NCBI GenBank assembly: GCA_009667805.1
Contig: CM019067.1
Coordinates: 158,429,049-158,493,048 of the forward strand
Origin: Leptobrachium leishanense
Taxonomy: Eukaryota; Chordata; Amphibia; Anura; Megophryidae
Direction of reading: 5' to 3'
Length of the DNA: 64,000 bases
The translations under genes were made by a program, and so were the position numbers. Positions 1 through 12,366 of the stretch are shown piece after piece. Numbering within the stretch: position 1 is the first letter of the stretch; each line of letters starts with the position of its first letter. The notes under the pieces were generated by a model. The model made no database searches. It was not told the origin of the DNA and saw only the letters and a program-made list of their open reading frames with translations.

Positions 1-32
1 GCCCATGACTCATATATTCTGCAGAACTCCTT

Positions 33-770
33 GGGCTCTATTACATTCTTCGCGCAAACGTTAATGAGTGTAATACAACGTTCAGCGCAAAGGGTTTTGC
101 CCCTCGCATTAATGTGTTTTTGCACAATGTCTGCGCAAAAAAATGAGCGTTAACGTCTACCACGGGTGAATCTGCGCGAACGCTGCACGAGCGTATTGTA
201 CTGCGCACATCCTATACTTAGCATTGTGAGCGCAAACTTTTTTGTGTGCTGGTACGCGGATGGTATTACAATCTATGCGCAAAATTTAACGCACAGCGTT
301 TGCGCACGTAATTTTAACGTCCTTGAAAAGCTGGTGATAACGCCAAATCTGAACGTCCTGGCTGAACCCAAATACAGCAGCCCAAAAAAAAAATACAGCA
401 AAAATACAGTTACACATTCTATGCATACACAAACAATAAATTTGAGAAGTTGTGCGTGGTTTTTTTTTTATGCAGCATATATGCGCAGATTGACTTTGGC
501 AGGCGCAAAAACTTAACGTGAGACAATTAAGATTCTTAATTCTGATTGGCTGAATCGCGTGAAAAAACAGTCCACACACCGATTTCTGCGCGCAACATTA
601 ATGCGCGTGCGGTTTTGCGTGTCTTTTTTAGGCACGTTATTTTTTGACGGATAAAATAATGCGCGAGGATTGTAATACCAGCGTTAATTTACGCGCATAA
701 ACGTTTACCGCTTTGCGCAAAAATTCACGCGTTTACCGTGCATTTTTACGAGAAGACTGTAATAGAGCCC
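33..770. mobile_element. Non-autonomous Harbinger-like DNA transposon
   Basis: The two ends are inverted copies of GGGCTCTATTACA(T/G)TCTTC, and the element is flanked by the same trinucleotide CTT at 30-32 and 771-773. A 3-bp duplication with a GGGC-type end fits PIF/Harbinger, although that superfamily usually prefers TWA. The interior has no convincing coding capacity. It is unusually rich in the word GCGCAAA and its complement, which recur on both strands like subterminal transposase-binding repeats. The 116-aa reading frame inside looks accidental. The ends and duplication are seen directly; the superfamily is inferred. Confidence 0.7.
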
Positions 771-905
771 CTTATTGGCACGTGACTTCCAGGGCAGGAT
801 GTTACCTGAAGGATTGCTTTTCAGTGGGTACACATATCTTTTGACACATATCTTAATTGTATAGCCTAATCTACCAGAATATTACAGTGTTTTATGTACC
901 ATGTA

Positions 906-1376
906 CTAGGTGATTCAGGATACCTTCTGAGGCCGACGATGACCCCCATTAGAATTCCTGAAGGACCGGATCAGGAGGCCTACAACACTGCACACCACAG
1001 TTCCAGTAGTGTGATCAAGAGGACCTTTGGGCTATTGAAAATGAGATGTTGATGTCTGGATAGTTCTGGCAGTGCCCTGCAATACCAGCTCCCAAAAGCT
1101 GCCTTAATTGTAATGGCGTGTGCCATGCTGCACAAAATGCCTATAGATAATGGCACCCCACTGAACTTACAGCCTGATCTCGATATGGCCCCTAACAAGG
1201 TCCCACTAGTGCCAACAGATGATGCAAAGACGTGGGCACAGATGCCAGGCAGTGCATGGTCCACCAACCTTTCGCAAGTTAGGTGCAAAAGCAGATGTCT
1301 CCTTTACTATTGTCTGTGTAAATGCATATCGCATCCTGATTTCTCAGCTACGCATGCATTCATGGACACATATAAG
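906..1376 (+). pseudogene. HARBI1-like (PIF/Harbinger) transposase relic, C-terminal part
   Basis: In one frame the translation reads through GDSGYLLRP, then YNTAH, then a FGLLKMRC block, and then ALQYQLPKAALIVMACAMLH. These blocks match the C-terminal half of DDE_4 (HARBI1-like) nucleases, where the catalytic D lies in the GDSGYPL motif and is followed by YN.AH, ER.FG.LK and A..VLHN. The active-site Asp is present at 912-914, but an in-frame TGA at 1050-1052 breaks the frame, which then stays open to 1379. Nothing upstream supplies the N-terminal half. It lies outside the neighbouring 33-770 element, so it may come from another copy. It is a decayed fragment and cannot encode an active enzyme. 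Confidence 0.75.
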
Positions 1377-1399
1377 TAATTCAGAAGAGCACTGCATGT

Positions 1400-2062
1400 A
1401 AAATGCCACTCTGCACCATGTATAATCCATACACGGCCGGAAAGGAATCACGTGTGACATGCCCTCTTGATTTCCTACCTGTAGCACATGGATTAGACAT
1501 GGTGCAGGGCAGCACTGCATGTGCTATACCCTAGAAAAAACATTTAGGGTGATAATTCCCACACACACTAAAGTGTTACGTATAAAATAAACGCTCACAA
1601 ACCATAGCATCATATGTCCCATAAAACTTGATGGTATAATCCACCTAAACCCGCCATATGGTAGTATTTGATTATGGAAAATGCCACAATGAAAAACAGC
1701 AGTAATAAAGTAAAACAAACATTTATTACTCACACTTGAAGTATAAAAACAAAACAGCCAACATAGGTTCAAATTGGGGGTGTGTGCAAAGGCTCAATGC
1801 GTTTCGTCCCCTTTAGGGACTTCCCCAGGAGCGAATATAATATTCTGTTGGCTGTTTTGTTTTTATACTTCAAGTGTGAGTAATAAAAGTTAATAATAAA
1901 TAAAGAAATCAAAACAGGTCACCTGGGATTTCTTTTTGGTTTCCTAAGTGCAGCATATGGATTCTACATGTTGCAGGGTGGCATTTTTCATGCACTGCCC
2001 ATCAGCATGAATAAATTATATATGTCCTGGAAACCATGGCTGATCTGGCAACCCTACTTATA
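1400..2062. other. Non-coding interval with short direct repeats
   Basis: No gene seen. A block containing CACATGGATTAGACATGGTGC (1481-1520) recurs in diverged form near 1950-1995, and in reverse orientation near 1405-1432. This suggests remnants of a short repeated element around the foldback at 1723-1886. Confidence 0.5.
1723..1886. repeat. Foldback with perfect 40-bp arms
   Basis: The arms 1723-1762 and 1847-1886 are exact reverse complements. The 84-bp loop contains GCGTTTCGTCCCC followed by CTTCCCCAGG, a motif layout that recurs at 15626-15656. It is probably a small MITE or hairpin repeat. No flanking duplication was identified. Confidence 0.8.
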
Positions 2063-2439
2063 CATAGCACTAGGGATGAGCTGTTCGAGTTCGGACGGTT
2101 CGGGGTTCGACCCGAACTTAGCCTGTTCGAGCAGATCGCGAACCCCGAACATTTCCGGGTGTTCGCCGCATGTTCGACCACAATGGACCACAATGCATTT
2201 TCCCACTGCCTGAAGCTCGTAATTGGCTACAGCCTTGCACCTGACCACAGGTCTGGTGCAAGACTGGTTGAACACTATGCCAATCACCGCTCAGAGTCCT
2301 GATTGGGCAAATTTTGCCAAATCATGGGCTCACAGAGCTAAGTCCCGCAGCACACTATATAAGGATTCAACGCAGCGCTTTCTGCACGCATTTCAGAGGA
2401 GATTTCAAAGAAGATAGTTGTGTGTGTTGTTACTGCCGG

Positions 2440-3730
2440 TCTGCCACGCTACTGGGGGGGTCTGGGGGGTCTCATTTTGACCAAATATCAGGGAATTTAG
2501 GTGATGTGTGTCTTGTCACTGTGCCAGCAAGTTTTTTTGGGGTTTACAACTTTATTTAAAACATTTGTGTATTGAGGTGATTTTCTGGGTCTTGTCACAC
2601 TGTGCCAGCAAGTCTTTTTGGGTCTCATTTATACCAAATATCAGGGAATTTAGGTGATGTGTGTCTTGTCACTGTGCCAGCAAGTTTTTTTGGGGTTTAC
2701 AACTTTATTTAAAACATTTGTGAATTAAGGTGATCTTCTGGGTCTTGTCACCACTCACCACTGTACCAGCAAGTCTTTTTGGGTGTCATTTTTACCAAAT
2801 ATCAGGGAATTTAGGTGATGTGTGTCTTGTCACTGTGCCAGCAATTTTTTTCGGGGTTTACAACTTTCTTTAAAACATTTGTGAATTGAGGTGATCTTCT
2901 GGGTCTCGTCACACAGCCAGCAATTATTTTTGGGGCTCACTAATTTCTTTAAAACACTTGGGAATTAAGGTGATCTGTGTCTCGTCATACAAACAGTACC
3001 ACGCTGTATTTTGGGGCTCACTAATTTCTTTAAAACACTTGTGAATTAAGGTGATCTTCTGTGTCTCGTCACACAGCCAGCAATTTTTTTTGGGGCTCAC
3101 TAATTTCTTTAAAACACTTGGGAATTAAGGTGATCTGTGTCTCGTCATACATACAGTACCACGCTGTATTTTGGGGCTCACTAATTTCTTTAAAACACTT
3201 GGGAAATAAGGTGATCTGTGTCTCGTCATACAAACAGTCCCACGTTGTATTTTGGGGCTCACTAATTTCTTTAAAACACTTGGGAATTAAGGTGGTCTGT
3301 GTCTCGTCATACAAACAGTACCACGCTGTATTTTGGGGCTCACTAATTTCTTTAAAACACTTGGGAATTAAGGTGATTTGTGTCTCGTCATACAAACAGT
3401 ACCACGCTGTATTTTGGGGCTCACTAATTTCTTTAAAACACTTGGGAATTAAGGTGATCTGTGTCTCGTCATACAAACAGTACCACGCTGTATTTTGGGG
3501 CTCACTAATTTCTTTAAAACACTTGGGAATTAAGGCGATCTGTGTCTCGTCATACATACAGTACCACGCTGTATTTTGGGGCTCACTAATTTCTTTAAAA
3601 CATTTGTGAATTAAGGTGATCTGTGTCTCGTCATACATACAGTACCACGCTGTATTTTGGGGCTCACTAATATCTTTAAAACATTTGTGAATTAAGGTGA
3701 TCTGTCTCTTGTCACTGGCTGCCAGCTATC
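2440..3730 (+). repeat. 81-bp tandem array in the hAT 5' region
   Basis: About ten clean 81-bp units run from roughly 2930 to 3730, marked by GGGGCTCACTAATTTCTTTA at 81-bp spacing. More diverged units, pairing into ~160-bp repeats with GGGGTTTACAACTTT, occupy 2440-2930. Because 81 is a multiple of three, both strands stay open for over 180 codons. The resulting 27-residue periodic translations are an artefact of the repeat. The array sits directly upstream of the transposase. Confidence 0.9.
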
Positions 3731-3823
3731 AGTGTGTCTCACTGAGTTATACCAGAGTTATTTAAATCTTTATACCAGAGTCGAATCAGAGTTCTGTATA
3801 TATTAATCTATATATCACTCACC

Positions 3824-6800
3824 ATGTCTGAAAGAACAAAAAGGACAGGCAGACGCTCCCAGACACAGATAAGAGGGCAAGCAGCCCCTGTGTCGGGAGG
3901 CTGTGTCTCTGGTCATGGTGGACGTGGTGCATCCTCTGCAGGGGCACGCTTGTCCTTTCTAACTAGTGCTGGCCATCTTAAGCAGCAGCAACATACAGAG
4001 GATTTGGTGGATTGGCTAACCAGGCCATCCTCATCCTCCGAGTCCTCTGCAGCCAGGCTTCTAGTGCTTTACAGTCCACCTCAGCTGCCAAAGCATCTAA
4101 TGCAGCCTCCATGTCCACAGCTACTTCTGCCATAGCCTCGCTATCGCACACGGAGGAGTCAGCTGAATTGTTTGACTACAATGAGAGTGACATGCTGCTT
4201 GAGGATGCGCAGCAAGTACAGTGCTCTGATTCAATCTCTGAGGTTGAGCAAGGGAGTATAATCAACCTAGAGGAAGGGGGTGCCAGGGATGACACACAAA
4301 TAACTGGCACTCATGTTGCCCCAGCAGCTGCAGCATACTGCCAAGTTGGCTCCAGTGACGAGGAGATAGGGGGTGAAGATGACATTGATGATGATGAGGT
4401 CACTGACTCCACCTGGGTGCCAGATCGAACTGAGGAATCAAGTGAGGAGGAGGGGGAGGAGGAGGAGGCACAGCAAACACGAGGCACAACATCCTCTGTG
4501 ACCAACCGTAGCACTAGCCAGTCCAAGGCATCACATGTCAGAGCTGCTCCGGTGCAGAGCGCTGTTGTCTCAAGGAACACATGCAGGAACTCTGCTGTCT
4601 GGGAGTTCTTTAAGAACTGTGCAGCAGACCCCACCGTTGCTATTTGTAATCTATGTCAGAGGAGGCTGAAGCGTGGGATAAACACCGGACACTTGGGCAC
4701 CACGTGCTTGAGGCGACATATGAACAAGTGCCACACATCCCGTTGGGGCAAAACTTTGCGTAGGTCCTCCTCCTCCTCATCTGTCTCTACCCACACTGTA
4801 TGTCCTGCCATGCCATTGCCTGCAATCTCCACTGACAGGGATGATGCTACAGTAATGGATGTACCAGCAGGTCCTTCCTCACAATGTGACATCATCCCAG
4901 TAGCTGAAGATTTACGCAGTCAGATTACGTTGCCGCAGCTGCTGCAGCGAAACAAAAATTTTAGTCCCAACCATCCACAAGCACAGCGTCTAAATGGCAG
5001 CTTAGCAAAATTACTCGCATTGCAGCTGCTGCCTTTCCAGCTGGTGGACTCTGCTCCCTTCCGTGAATTTGCTGAATGTGCTGTACCACAGTGGCAGGTT
5101 CCAAAACGCCATTACTTTTCACGCAAGGCCATTCCAGCACTATACCAGCACGTGGAAGACAATGTTATACAGTCATTGGGAAAGGCAGTCAGCAGCAAGG
5201 TGCATGTCACTTTAGCCACGTGGTCCAGCAAGCATGGACAGGGTCGTTACATTTCCTTCACTGCACACTGGGTAACTCTGATTGCAGCTGGGAGGGATCC
5301 AAGACGGGGCTCTGTGCTGGAGCTTGTTCATCCACCACGCCTCCAGAAAGCTGCTTGTATGAGGTCTGTCTGCTCCACCACCACCACCTCTTCCTCCTCC
5401 TCCTCCTTCTCTGTCTCTGGCGAAGTGGCAGTTAAACCGACGCCTGACAGGGTCTACGCAATGGCTCAAGCAAAAAGATGCCATACTGTGCTTGAGCTGG
5501 TTTGTTTAGGGGACAGGAGCCACACTGGGTCAGAAATTTTGTCAGCTCTGCAGGGGCAGGTGCAGAGATGGTTAACACCATGCCAGCTTGAGCTGGAAAT
5601 GATCATCTGCGATAATGGCAGCAACCTTCTCTCCGCCCTACGCAAGGGTAAATTGACTCCTGTACCATGCCTAGCACACGTCCTAAATCTGGTGGTACAG
5701 CGTTTCCTAACCAAGTACCCAGGGCTGCCAGAGCTTTTCATCCAGGCCAGAAACGTCTGCAGCCACTTCAGACGGTCATTCCCAGCAAATGTTCGCCTGG
5801 CAGAAATTCAAAGAGATTTCCACCTTCCCACAAACAGTGTGATCTGTGACATCAATTCGACATTAGCAATGCTGCAGCATCTGCACAAGCAGCAGAGGGC
5901 CATCAACGAGCACCTGTGTGAGTATGGCACAAGGACAGGTTCAGGTCAACTTGTTTTTTTTTCCCCCCCGCAGTGGCTGATGATCAAGGATGCATGCACT
6001 GTACTGTCACCATTTGAGGAGGCAACGAGGATGGTGAGCAGGGACAGTGCATGCATCAGTGACACAATTCCTTTAGTGTTCCTGCTGGAGCACACTCTGC
6101 GGGGAATTATAGATGTGGCTCTAGAGGCAGAGCAGCGGGAGGAAGAGGAGGCCTTCCCTAGCTCTCAAGGCCCCAGTCTTTCCGCAGACAGCATTCCAGC
6201 GGGTCCTACTCAGATCAGACAGGAGGAGGATGAGGAGGAGGAGGACTATTTAAGTAGTGGGGGCATTGAAGGTGGGGATTCCTCAAGGCAGGGTTTTTGT
6301 GTGCCCAGAAACAGAAGGGCTTGTGCGTGGCTGGGAGGAGGAAGTGCACGATACGGTCATCCTCATTGACCAGGAAGACTCGGCAGCTAATGCCACCTCC
6401 AACCTACGCTGCATGGGCTCCCTAATGATGCAAAGCCTGCTAATGGACCCCAGGATTCGTGCTATCAAGGAGAGGGATCATTACTGGTTGGCAACCCTTC
6501 TTGATCCACGATACAAGGTGAAAGTTGCAGAGCTCATCCTGCCCGCACAGAGGGAGCACAGGATGAAAAAACTTGAGGACGCTCTAAAGCGACACTTGTG
6601 TAACACCTTTCCAGGCACTGGTAGATTACCAAGTGCTGACACACGTGCTTATGAGGCTGCGGATGATCAGAGGAATAGTGGTGAAGGCCAGGGCCACTTG
6701 ACTGATGCATTTTTAAATTTTTTTTAGTCCTCGACGCCCAGGGACGTCAAATGTAGGCACCCATTGCCATTGTCTTCACCATATGGTGCAGAACTACCTA

Positions 6801-7082
6801 GGGGCAAGGGCAGACCTGGATACCTTTCCAGAAGATGATCCACTGGCTTACTGGGTGTTGAGATTGGATCACTGTCCAGAATTTAGCCAATATGCTATGC
6901 AGCTACTAGGTTGCCCTTAATCTAGCGTGCTTTCTGAAAGGACGTTCAGTGCCGCTGGAGGTTTTGTCACAGACAAAAGAGTGCGTCTGTCCACCGACTC
7001 TGTAGACGGGCTGACATTTATAAAAATGAATCAGACCTGTATCAGCAGCTATCAATCCCCTGACGCTGAAGTAATGGAATAG
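3824..7082 (+). pseudogene. BED-finger hAT transposase, frameshifted
   Basis: This would cut and paste the surrounding element by binding its ends and using an RNase H-like DDE fold. The likely start is the ATG at 3824 (MSERTKRTGRR). The reading frame shifts near 4070 into the long frame that runs to 6369. In that frame lie an acidic stretch, a BED zinc finger (about 4590-4740; CNLC, then H-x4-H in RRHMNKCH), the second catalytic Asp in IICDNGSNLL (about 5608), and the hAT signature CLAHVLNLVV (about 5670). A second shift near 6280 and a third near 6725 lead to the C-terminal dimerisation region, which includes YWVLRLD and SERTFSAAGG. An in-frame TAA interrupts that region at about 6918, and the natural end is TAG 7080-7082. 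The residue expected to be the first catalytic Asp (D-x-W) reads Ala (LATWSS, about 5215). It is inactive as read here, though some indels could be assembly errors. Confidence 0.88.
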
Positions 7083-7099
7083 ATAGGGGACGTCCTCTT

Positions 7100-10000
7100 C
7101 TGCATTCACAAAACCTCCAGCACTGAACTCTTCCACAATACCAAAAAAGGGTTACGGTGTGAAGGCACTTGCTGCCATGAAAGGCACAACATCTGGCTGC
7201 ACTGACGCCCATTAAAAAAAACAAAAAACTTTTCAATATAGGACCACATGGTCCACCCCTGCACTCTTCCACAATACCACAGAGGGGTTACTGTATGATG
7301 ATACTTGCTGGCCTGGCACCAAAGGCACAATAACTGGGTGCACTGACGCCCATTACCAGATCAAAAACTATTCAATAAAGGACCACATGGTCCACCCCTG
7401 CACTCTTCCACAATACCACAGAGGGGTAACTGTATGATGATACTTGATGGCCTGGCATTAAAGGCACAATATCTGGGTGCACTGACGCCCATTACCAGAT
7501 CAAAAACTTTTCAATATAGGACCACATGGTCCACCCCTGCATTCTTCCACAATACCACAGAGGGGTTACTGTATGATGATACTTGATGGCCTGGCATTAA
7601 AGTCAAAATATCTGGGTTCACTGACGCCCATTAACAGATAAAAAACTTTTCAATATAGGACCACATGGTCCACCCCTGCACTCTTCCACAATACTACAGA
7701 GGGGTTTCTGTATGATGATACTTGCTGGCCTGGCACCAAAGGCACAATATCTGGGTGCACTGACGCCCATTACCAGATGCATATCTTTTCAATATAGGAC
7801 CACATGGTCCACCCCTGCACTCTTCCACAATACTACAGAAGGGTTACTGTATGATGATACTTGATGGCCTGGCATTAAAGGCAAAATATCTGGGTGCACT
7901 GACGCCCATTAACAGATAAAAAACTTTTCAATATAGGACCACATGTGTCCACCCCTGCACTCTTCCACAATACCACAGAGGGGTTACTGTATGATGATAC
8001 TTGATGGCCTGGCATTAAAGCACAATATCTGGGTGCACTGACGCCATTAACAGATAAAAAACTTTTCAATATAGGACCACATGGTCCACCCCTGCACTCT
8101 TCCACAATACTACAGAGGGGTTACTGTATGATGATACTTGCTGGCCTGGCACCAAAGGCACAATATCTGGGTGCACTGACGCCTTAACCAGATGCATATC
8201 TTTTCAATATAGGACCACATGGTCCACCCCTGCACTCTTCCACAATACTACAGAGGGGTTACTGTATGATGATACTTGCTGGCCTGGCACCAAAGGCACA
8301 ATATCTGGGTGCACTGACGCCTTAACCAGATGCATATCTTTTCAATATAGGACCACATGGTCCACCCCTGCACTCTTCCACAATACCACAGAGGGGTTAC
8401 TGTATGATGATACTTGCTGGCCTGGCACCAAAGGCACAATATCTGGGTGCACTGACGCCCATTACCAGATCAAAAACTTTTCAATAAAGGACCACATGGT
8501 CCACCCCTGCACTCTTCCACAATACCACAGAGGGGTAACTGTATGATGATACTTGCTGGCCTGGCACCAAAGGCACAATATCTGGGTGCACTGACGCCTT
8601 AACCAGATGCATATCTTTTCAATATAGGACCACATGGTCCACCCCTGCACTCTCCACAATACCACAGAGGGGTTACTGTTATGATACTTACTTGCCTGGC
8701 ACCAAAGGCACAATATCTGGGTGCACTGACGCCCATTACCAGATCAAAAACTTTTCAATAAAGGACCACATGGTCCACCCCTGCACTCTTCCACAATACC
8801 ACAGAGGGGTAACTGTATGATGATACTTGATGGCCTGGCATTAAAGGCACAATATCTGGGTGCACTGACGCCCATTAACAGATAAAAAACTTTTCAATAT
8901 AGGACCACATGGTCCACCCCTGCACTCTTCCACAATACTACAGAGGGGTTACTGTATGATGATACTTGCTGGCCTGGAACCAAAGGCACAATATCTGGGT
9001 GCACTGACGCCTTAACCAGATGCATATCTTTTCAATACAGGACCACATGGTCCACCCCTGCACTCTTCCACAATACCACAGAGGGGTTACTGTATGATGA
9101 TACTTGATGGCCTGGCATTAAAGGCACAATATCTGGGTGCACTAACGCCCATTACCAGATCAAAAACTTTTCAATATAGGACCACATGGTCCACCCCTGC
9201 ATTCTTCCACAATACCACAGAGGGGTTACTGTATGATGATACTTGATGCCTGCATTAAAGTCACAATATCTGGGTTCACTGACGCCCATTAACAGATAAA
9301 AAACTTTTTCAATATAGGACCACATGGTCCACCCTGCACTCTTCCACAATACTACAGAGGGGTTACTGTATGATGATACTTGCTGGCCTGGCACCAAAGG
9401 CACATATCTGGGTGCACTGACGCCTTAACCAGATGCATATCTTTTCAATATAGGACCACATGGTCCACCCCTGCACTCTTCCACATACTCAGAGGGGTTA
9501 CTGTATGATGATACTTGATGGCCTGGCATTAAAGGCAAAATATCTGGGTTCACTGACGCCCATTAACAGATAAAAAACTTTTCAATATAGGACACATGGT
9601 CCACCCCTGCACTCTTCCACAATACACAGAGGGGTTACTGCATGATGATACTTGATGGCCTGGCATTAAAGTCACAATATCTGGGTGCACTGACGCCATA
9701 TTACAGATAAAAAACTTTTCAATATAGGACCACATGGTCACCCCTGCACTCTTCCACAATACTACAGAGGGGTTACTGTATGATGATACTTGCTGCTGGC
9801 ACCAAAGGCACAATATCTGGGTGCACTGACGCCTTAACCAGATGCATATCTTTTCAATATAGGACCACATGGTCCACCCTGCACTCTTCCACAATACTAC
9901 AGAGGGGTTACTGTATGATGATACTTGCTGGCCTGGCACCAAAGGCACAATATCTGGGTGCACTGACGCCTTAACCAGATGCATATCTTTTCAATATAGG

Positions 10001-12366
10001 ACCACATGGTCCACCCTGCACTCTTCCACAATACTACAGAGGGGTTACTGTATGATGTACTTGCTGGCCTGGCACCAAGGCTAATATCTGGGTGCACTGA
10101 CGCTTAACCAGATGCATATCTTTTCAATACAGGACCACATGGTCCACCCCTGCACTCTTCCACAATACCAGAGGGGTTACTGTATGATGATACTTGATGG
10201 CCTGGCATTAAAGGCACAATATCTGGGTGCACTGACGCCCATTAACAGATTAAACTTTTCAATAAAGGACTACATGGTCCACTCCTACTTCCCACTACCA
10301 CAGAGGGGTAACTGTATGATGATACTTGATGGCCTGGCATTAAAGGCACAATATCTGGGTGCACTGACGCCCATTAACAGATAAAAACTTTTCAATATAG
10401 GACCACATGGTCCACCCCTGCACTCTTCCACAATACTACAGAGGGGTTACTGTATGATGATACTTGCTGGCTGGCACCAAAGGCATAATATCTGGGTGCA
10501 CTGACGCCTTAACCAGATGCATATCTTTTTCATACAGGACCACATGGTCCATCCCTGCACTCTTCCACAATAACAGAGGGGTTACTGTTGATGATACTTG
10601 ATGGCCTGGCATTAAAGACAATATCTGGGTGCACTGACGCCCATTACCAGATCAAAAACTTTTCAATATAGGACACATGGTCACCCCTGCATTCTTCCAC
10701 AATACCACAGAGGGGTTACTGTATGATGATACTTGATGGCCTGGCATTAAAGTCACAATATCTGGGTTCACTGACGCCAATAACAGATAAAAACTTTTCA
10801 ATATAGGCCCACATGGTACCCTGCACTCTTCAACAATACCACAGAGGGGTTACTGTATGATGATACTTTGATGGCTGGCATTAAAGGCACAATATCTGGG
10901 TGCACTGACGCCCATTAACAGATAAAAAACTTTTCAATATAGGAACCATGGTGCACCCATGCACTCTTCCACAATACTACAGAGGGGTTACTGTATGATG
11001 ATACTTGCTGGCTGGCACCAAAGGCACAATATCTGGGTGCACTGACGCCTTAACCAGATGCATATCTTTTCAATATAGGACCTAATGGTCCACCCCTGCA
11101 CTCTTCCACAATACCACAGAGGGGTACTGTATGATGATACTTGCTGGCCTGGCATTAAGGCCAATATCTGGGTGCACTGACGCCCATTAACAGATAAAAT
11201 TTTCATATAGGAGACATGGGTCCACCCCTGCACTCTTCCACAATATACAGAGGGGTTACTGTATGATGATACTTGCTGGCTGGCACCAAAGATAATATCT
11301 GGGTGCAGTGACGCTTAACCAGATGCATATCTTTTCAATAGACCACATGGTCCATCCCTTGCACTCTCCACAATACCACAGAGGGGTTACTGTATGATGA
11401 TACTTGATGGCCTGCATTAAAGTCAAATATCTGGGTGCACTGACGCCCATTACCAGATCAAAAACTTTTCAATATAGGACACATGGTCACCCCTGCATTC
11501 TCCACAATACCACGGAGGGGTTACTGTATGATGATACTTGATGGCCTGGCATTAAAGTCCAAATATCTGGGTTCACTGACGCCCATTAACAGATAAAAAC
11601 TTTTCAATATAGGCCACATGGTCCACCCCTGCACTCTTCCACAATACCACAGAGGGGTTACTGTATGATGATACTTGATGGCCTGGCATTAAGGCACAAT
11701 ATCTGGGTGCACTGACGCCATAACAAGATACTTTTCAATATAGGACCACATGGTGCACCCCTGCACTCTTCCACAATACTAAGAGGGGTTACTGTATGAT
11801 GATACTTGCTGGCCTGGCACCAAAGGCAAAATATCTGGGTGCACTGATGCCTTAACCAGATGCATATCTTTTAATATAGGACACACATCCCCCTGCCTCT
11901 TCCACATACTACAGAGGGGTTACTGTATGAGATACTTGATGGCCTGGCATTAAAGGCACATATCTGGGTGCACTGACGCCCATTATCAGATAAAAAACTT
12001 TTCAATATAGGACCACATGGTCCACCCCTGCACTCTTCCACAATACTACAGAGGGGTACTGTATGATGATACTTGCTGGCTGTCACCAAAGGCACAATAT
12101 CTGGGTGCACTGACGCCTTAACCAGATGCATATCTTTTCAATATAGGACCACATGGTCCACCCCTGCACTCTTCCACAATACTACAGAGGGGTTACTGTA
12201 TGATGATACTTGATGGCCTGGCATTAAAGGCAAAATATCTGGGTGCACTGACGCCCATTAACAGATCAAAAATTTTTCAATAAAGGACCACATGGTCCAA
12301 CCCTGCACTCTTCCACAATACCACAGAGGGGTTACTGTTTGATGATACCTGATGGCCTGGCATTAA
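7100..12366 (+). repeat. ~139-bp tandem satellite, about 38 units
   Basis: Each unit contains CCACATGGTCCACCCCTGCA, then CAGAGGGGTTACTGTATGAT, then CTGGGTGCACTGACGCC, with a period of about 135-139 bp. Two main monomer kinds alternate: one links CTTGATGGCCTGGCATTAAA to CCATTAACAGATAAAAAAC, the other links CTTGCTGGCCTGGCACCAAA to CCTTAACCAGATGCATATC. The array begins just after the transposase stop and is the 3' region of the hAT element. Units from about 9240 to 12120 carry many single-base deletions. The short reading frames on the minus strand are repeat shadows. Confidence 0.95.

Noticed and set aside
3061..3638. 182- and 189-codon frames on opposite strands
   Set aside because: Both come from the 81-bp repeat, whose period is a multiple of three; no domain.
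7042..12131. Family of minus-strand frames with repeated CLWCQASKYHHTVTPL-type motifs
   Set aside because: Shadows of the ~139-bp satellite; frame changes with each unit.
7100..12366. CRISPR-like array
   Set aside because: Units are contiguous and similar along their whole length, with no unique spacers, in a eukaryotic transposon setting.
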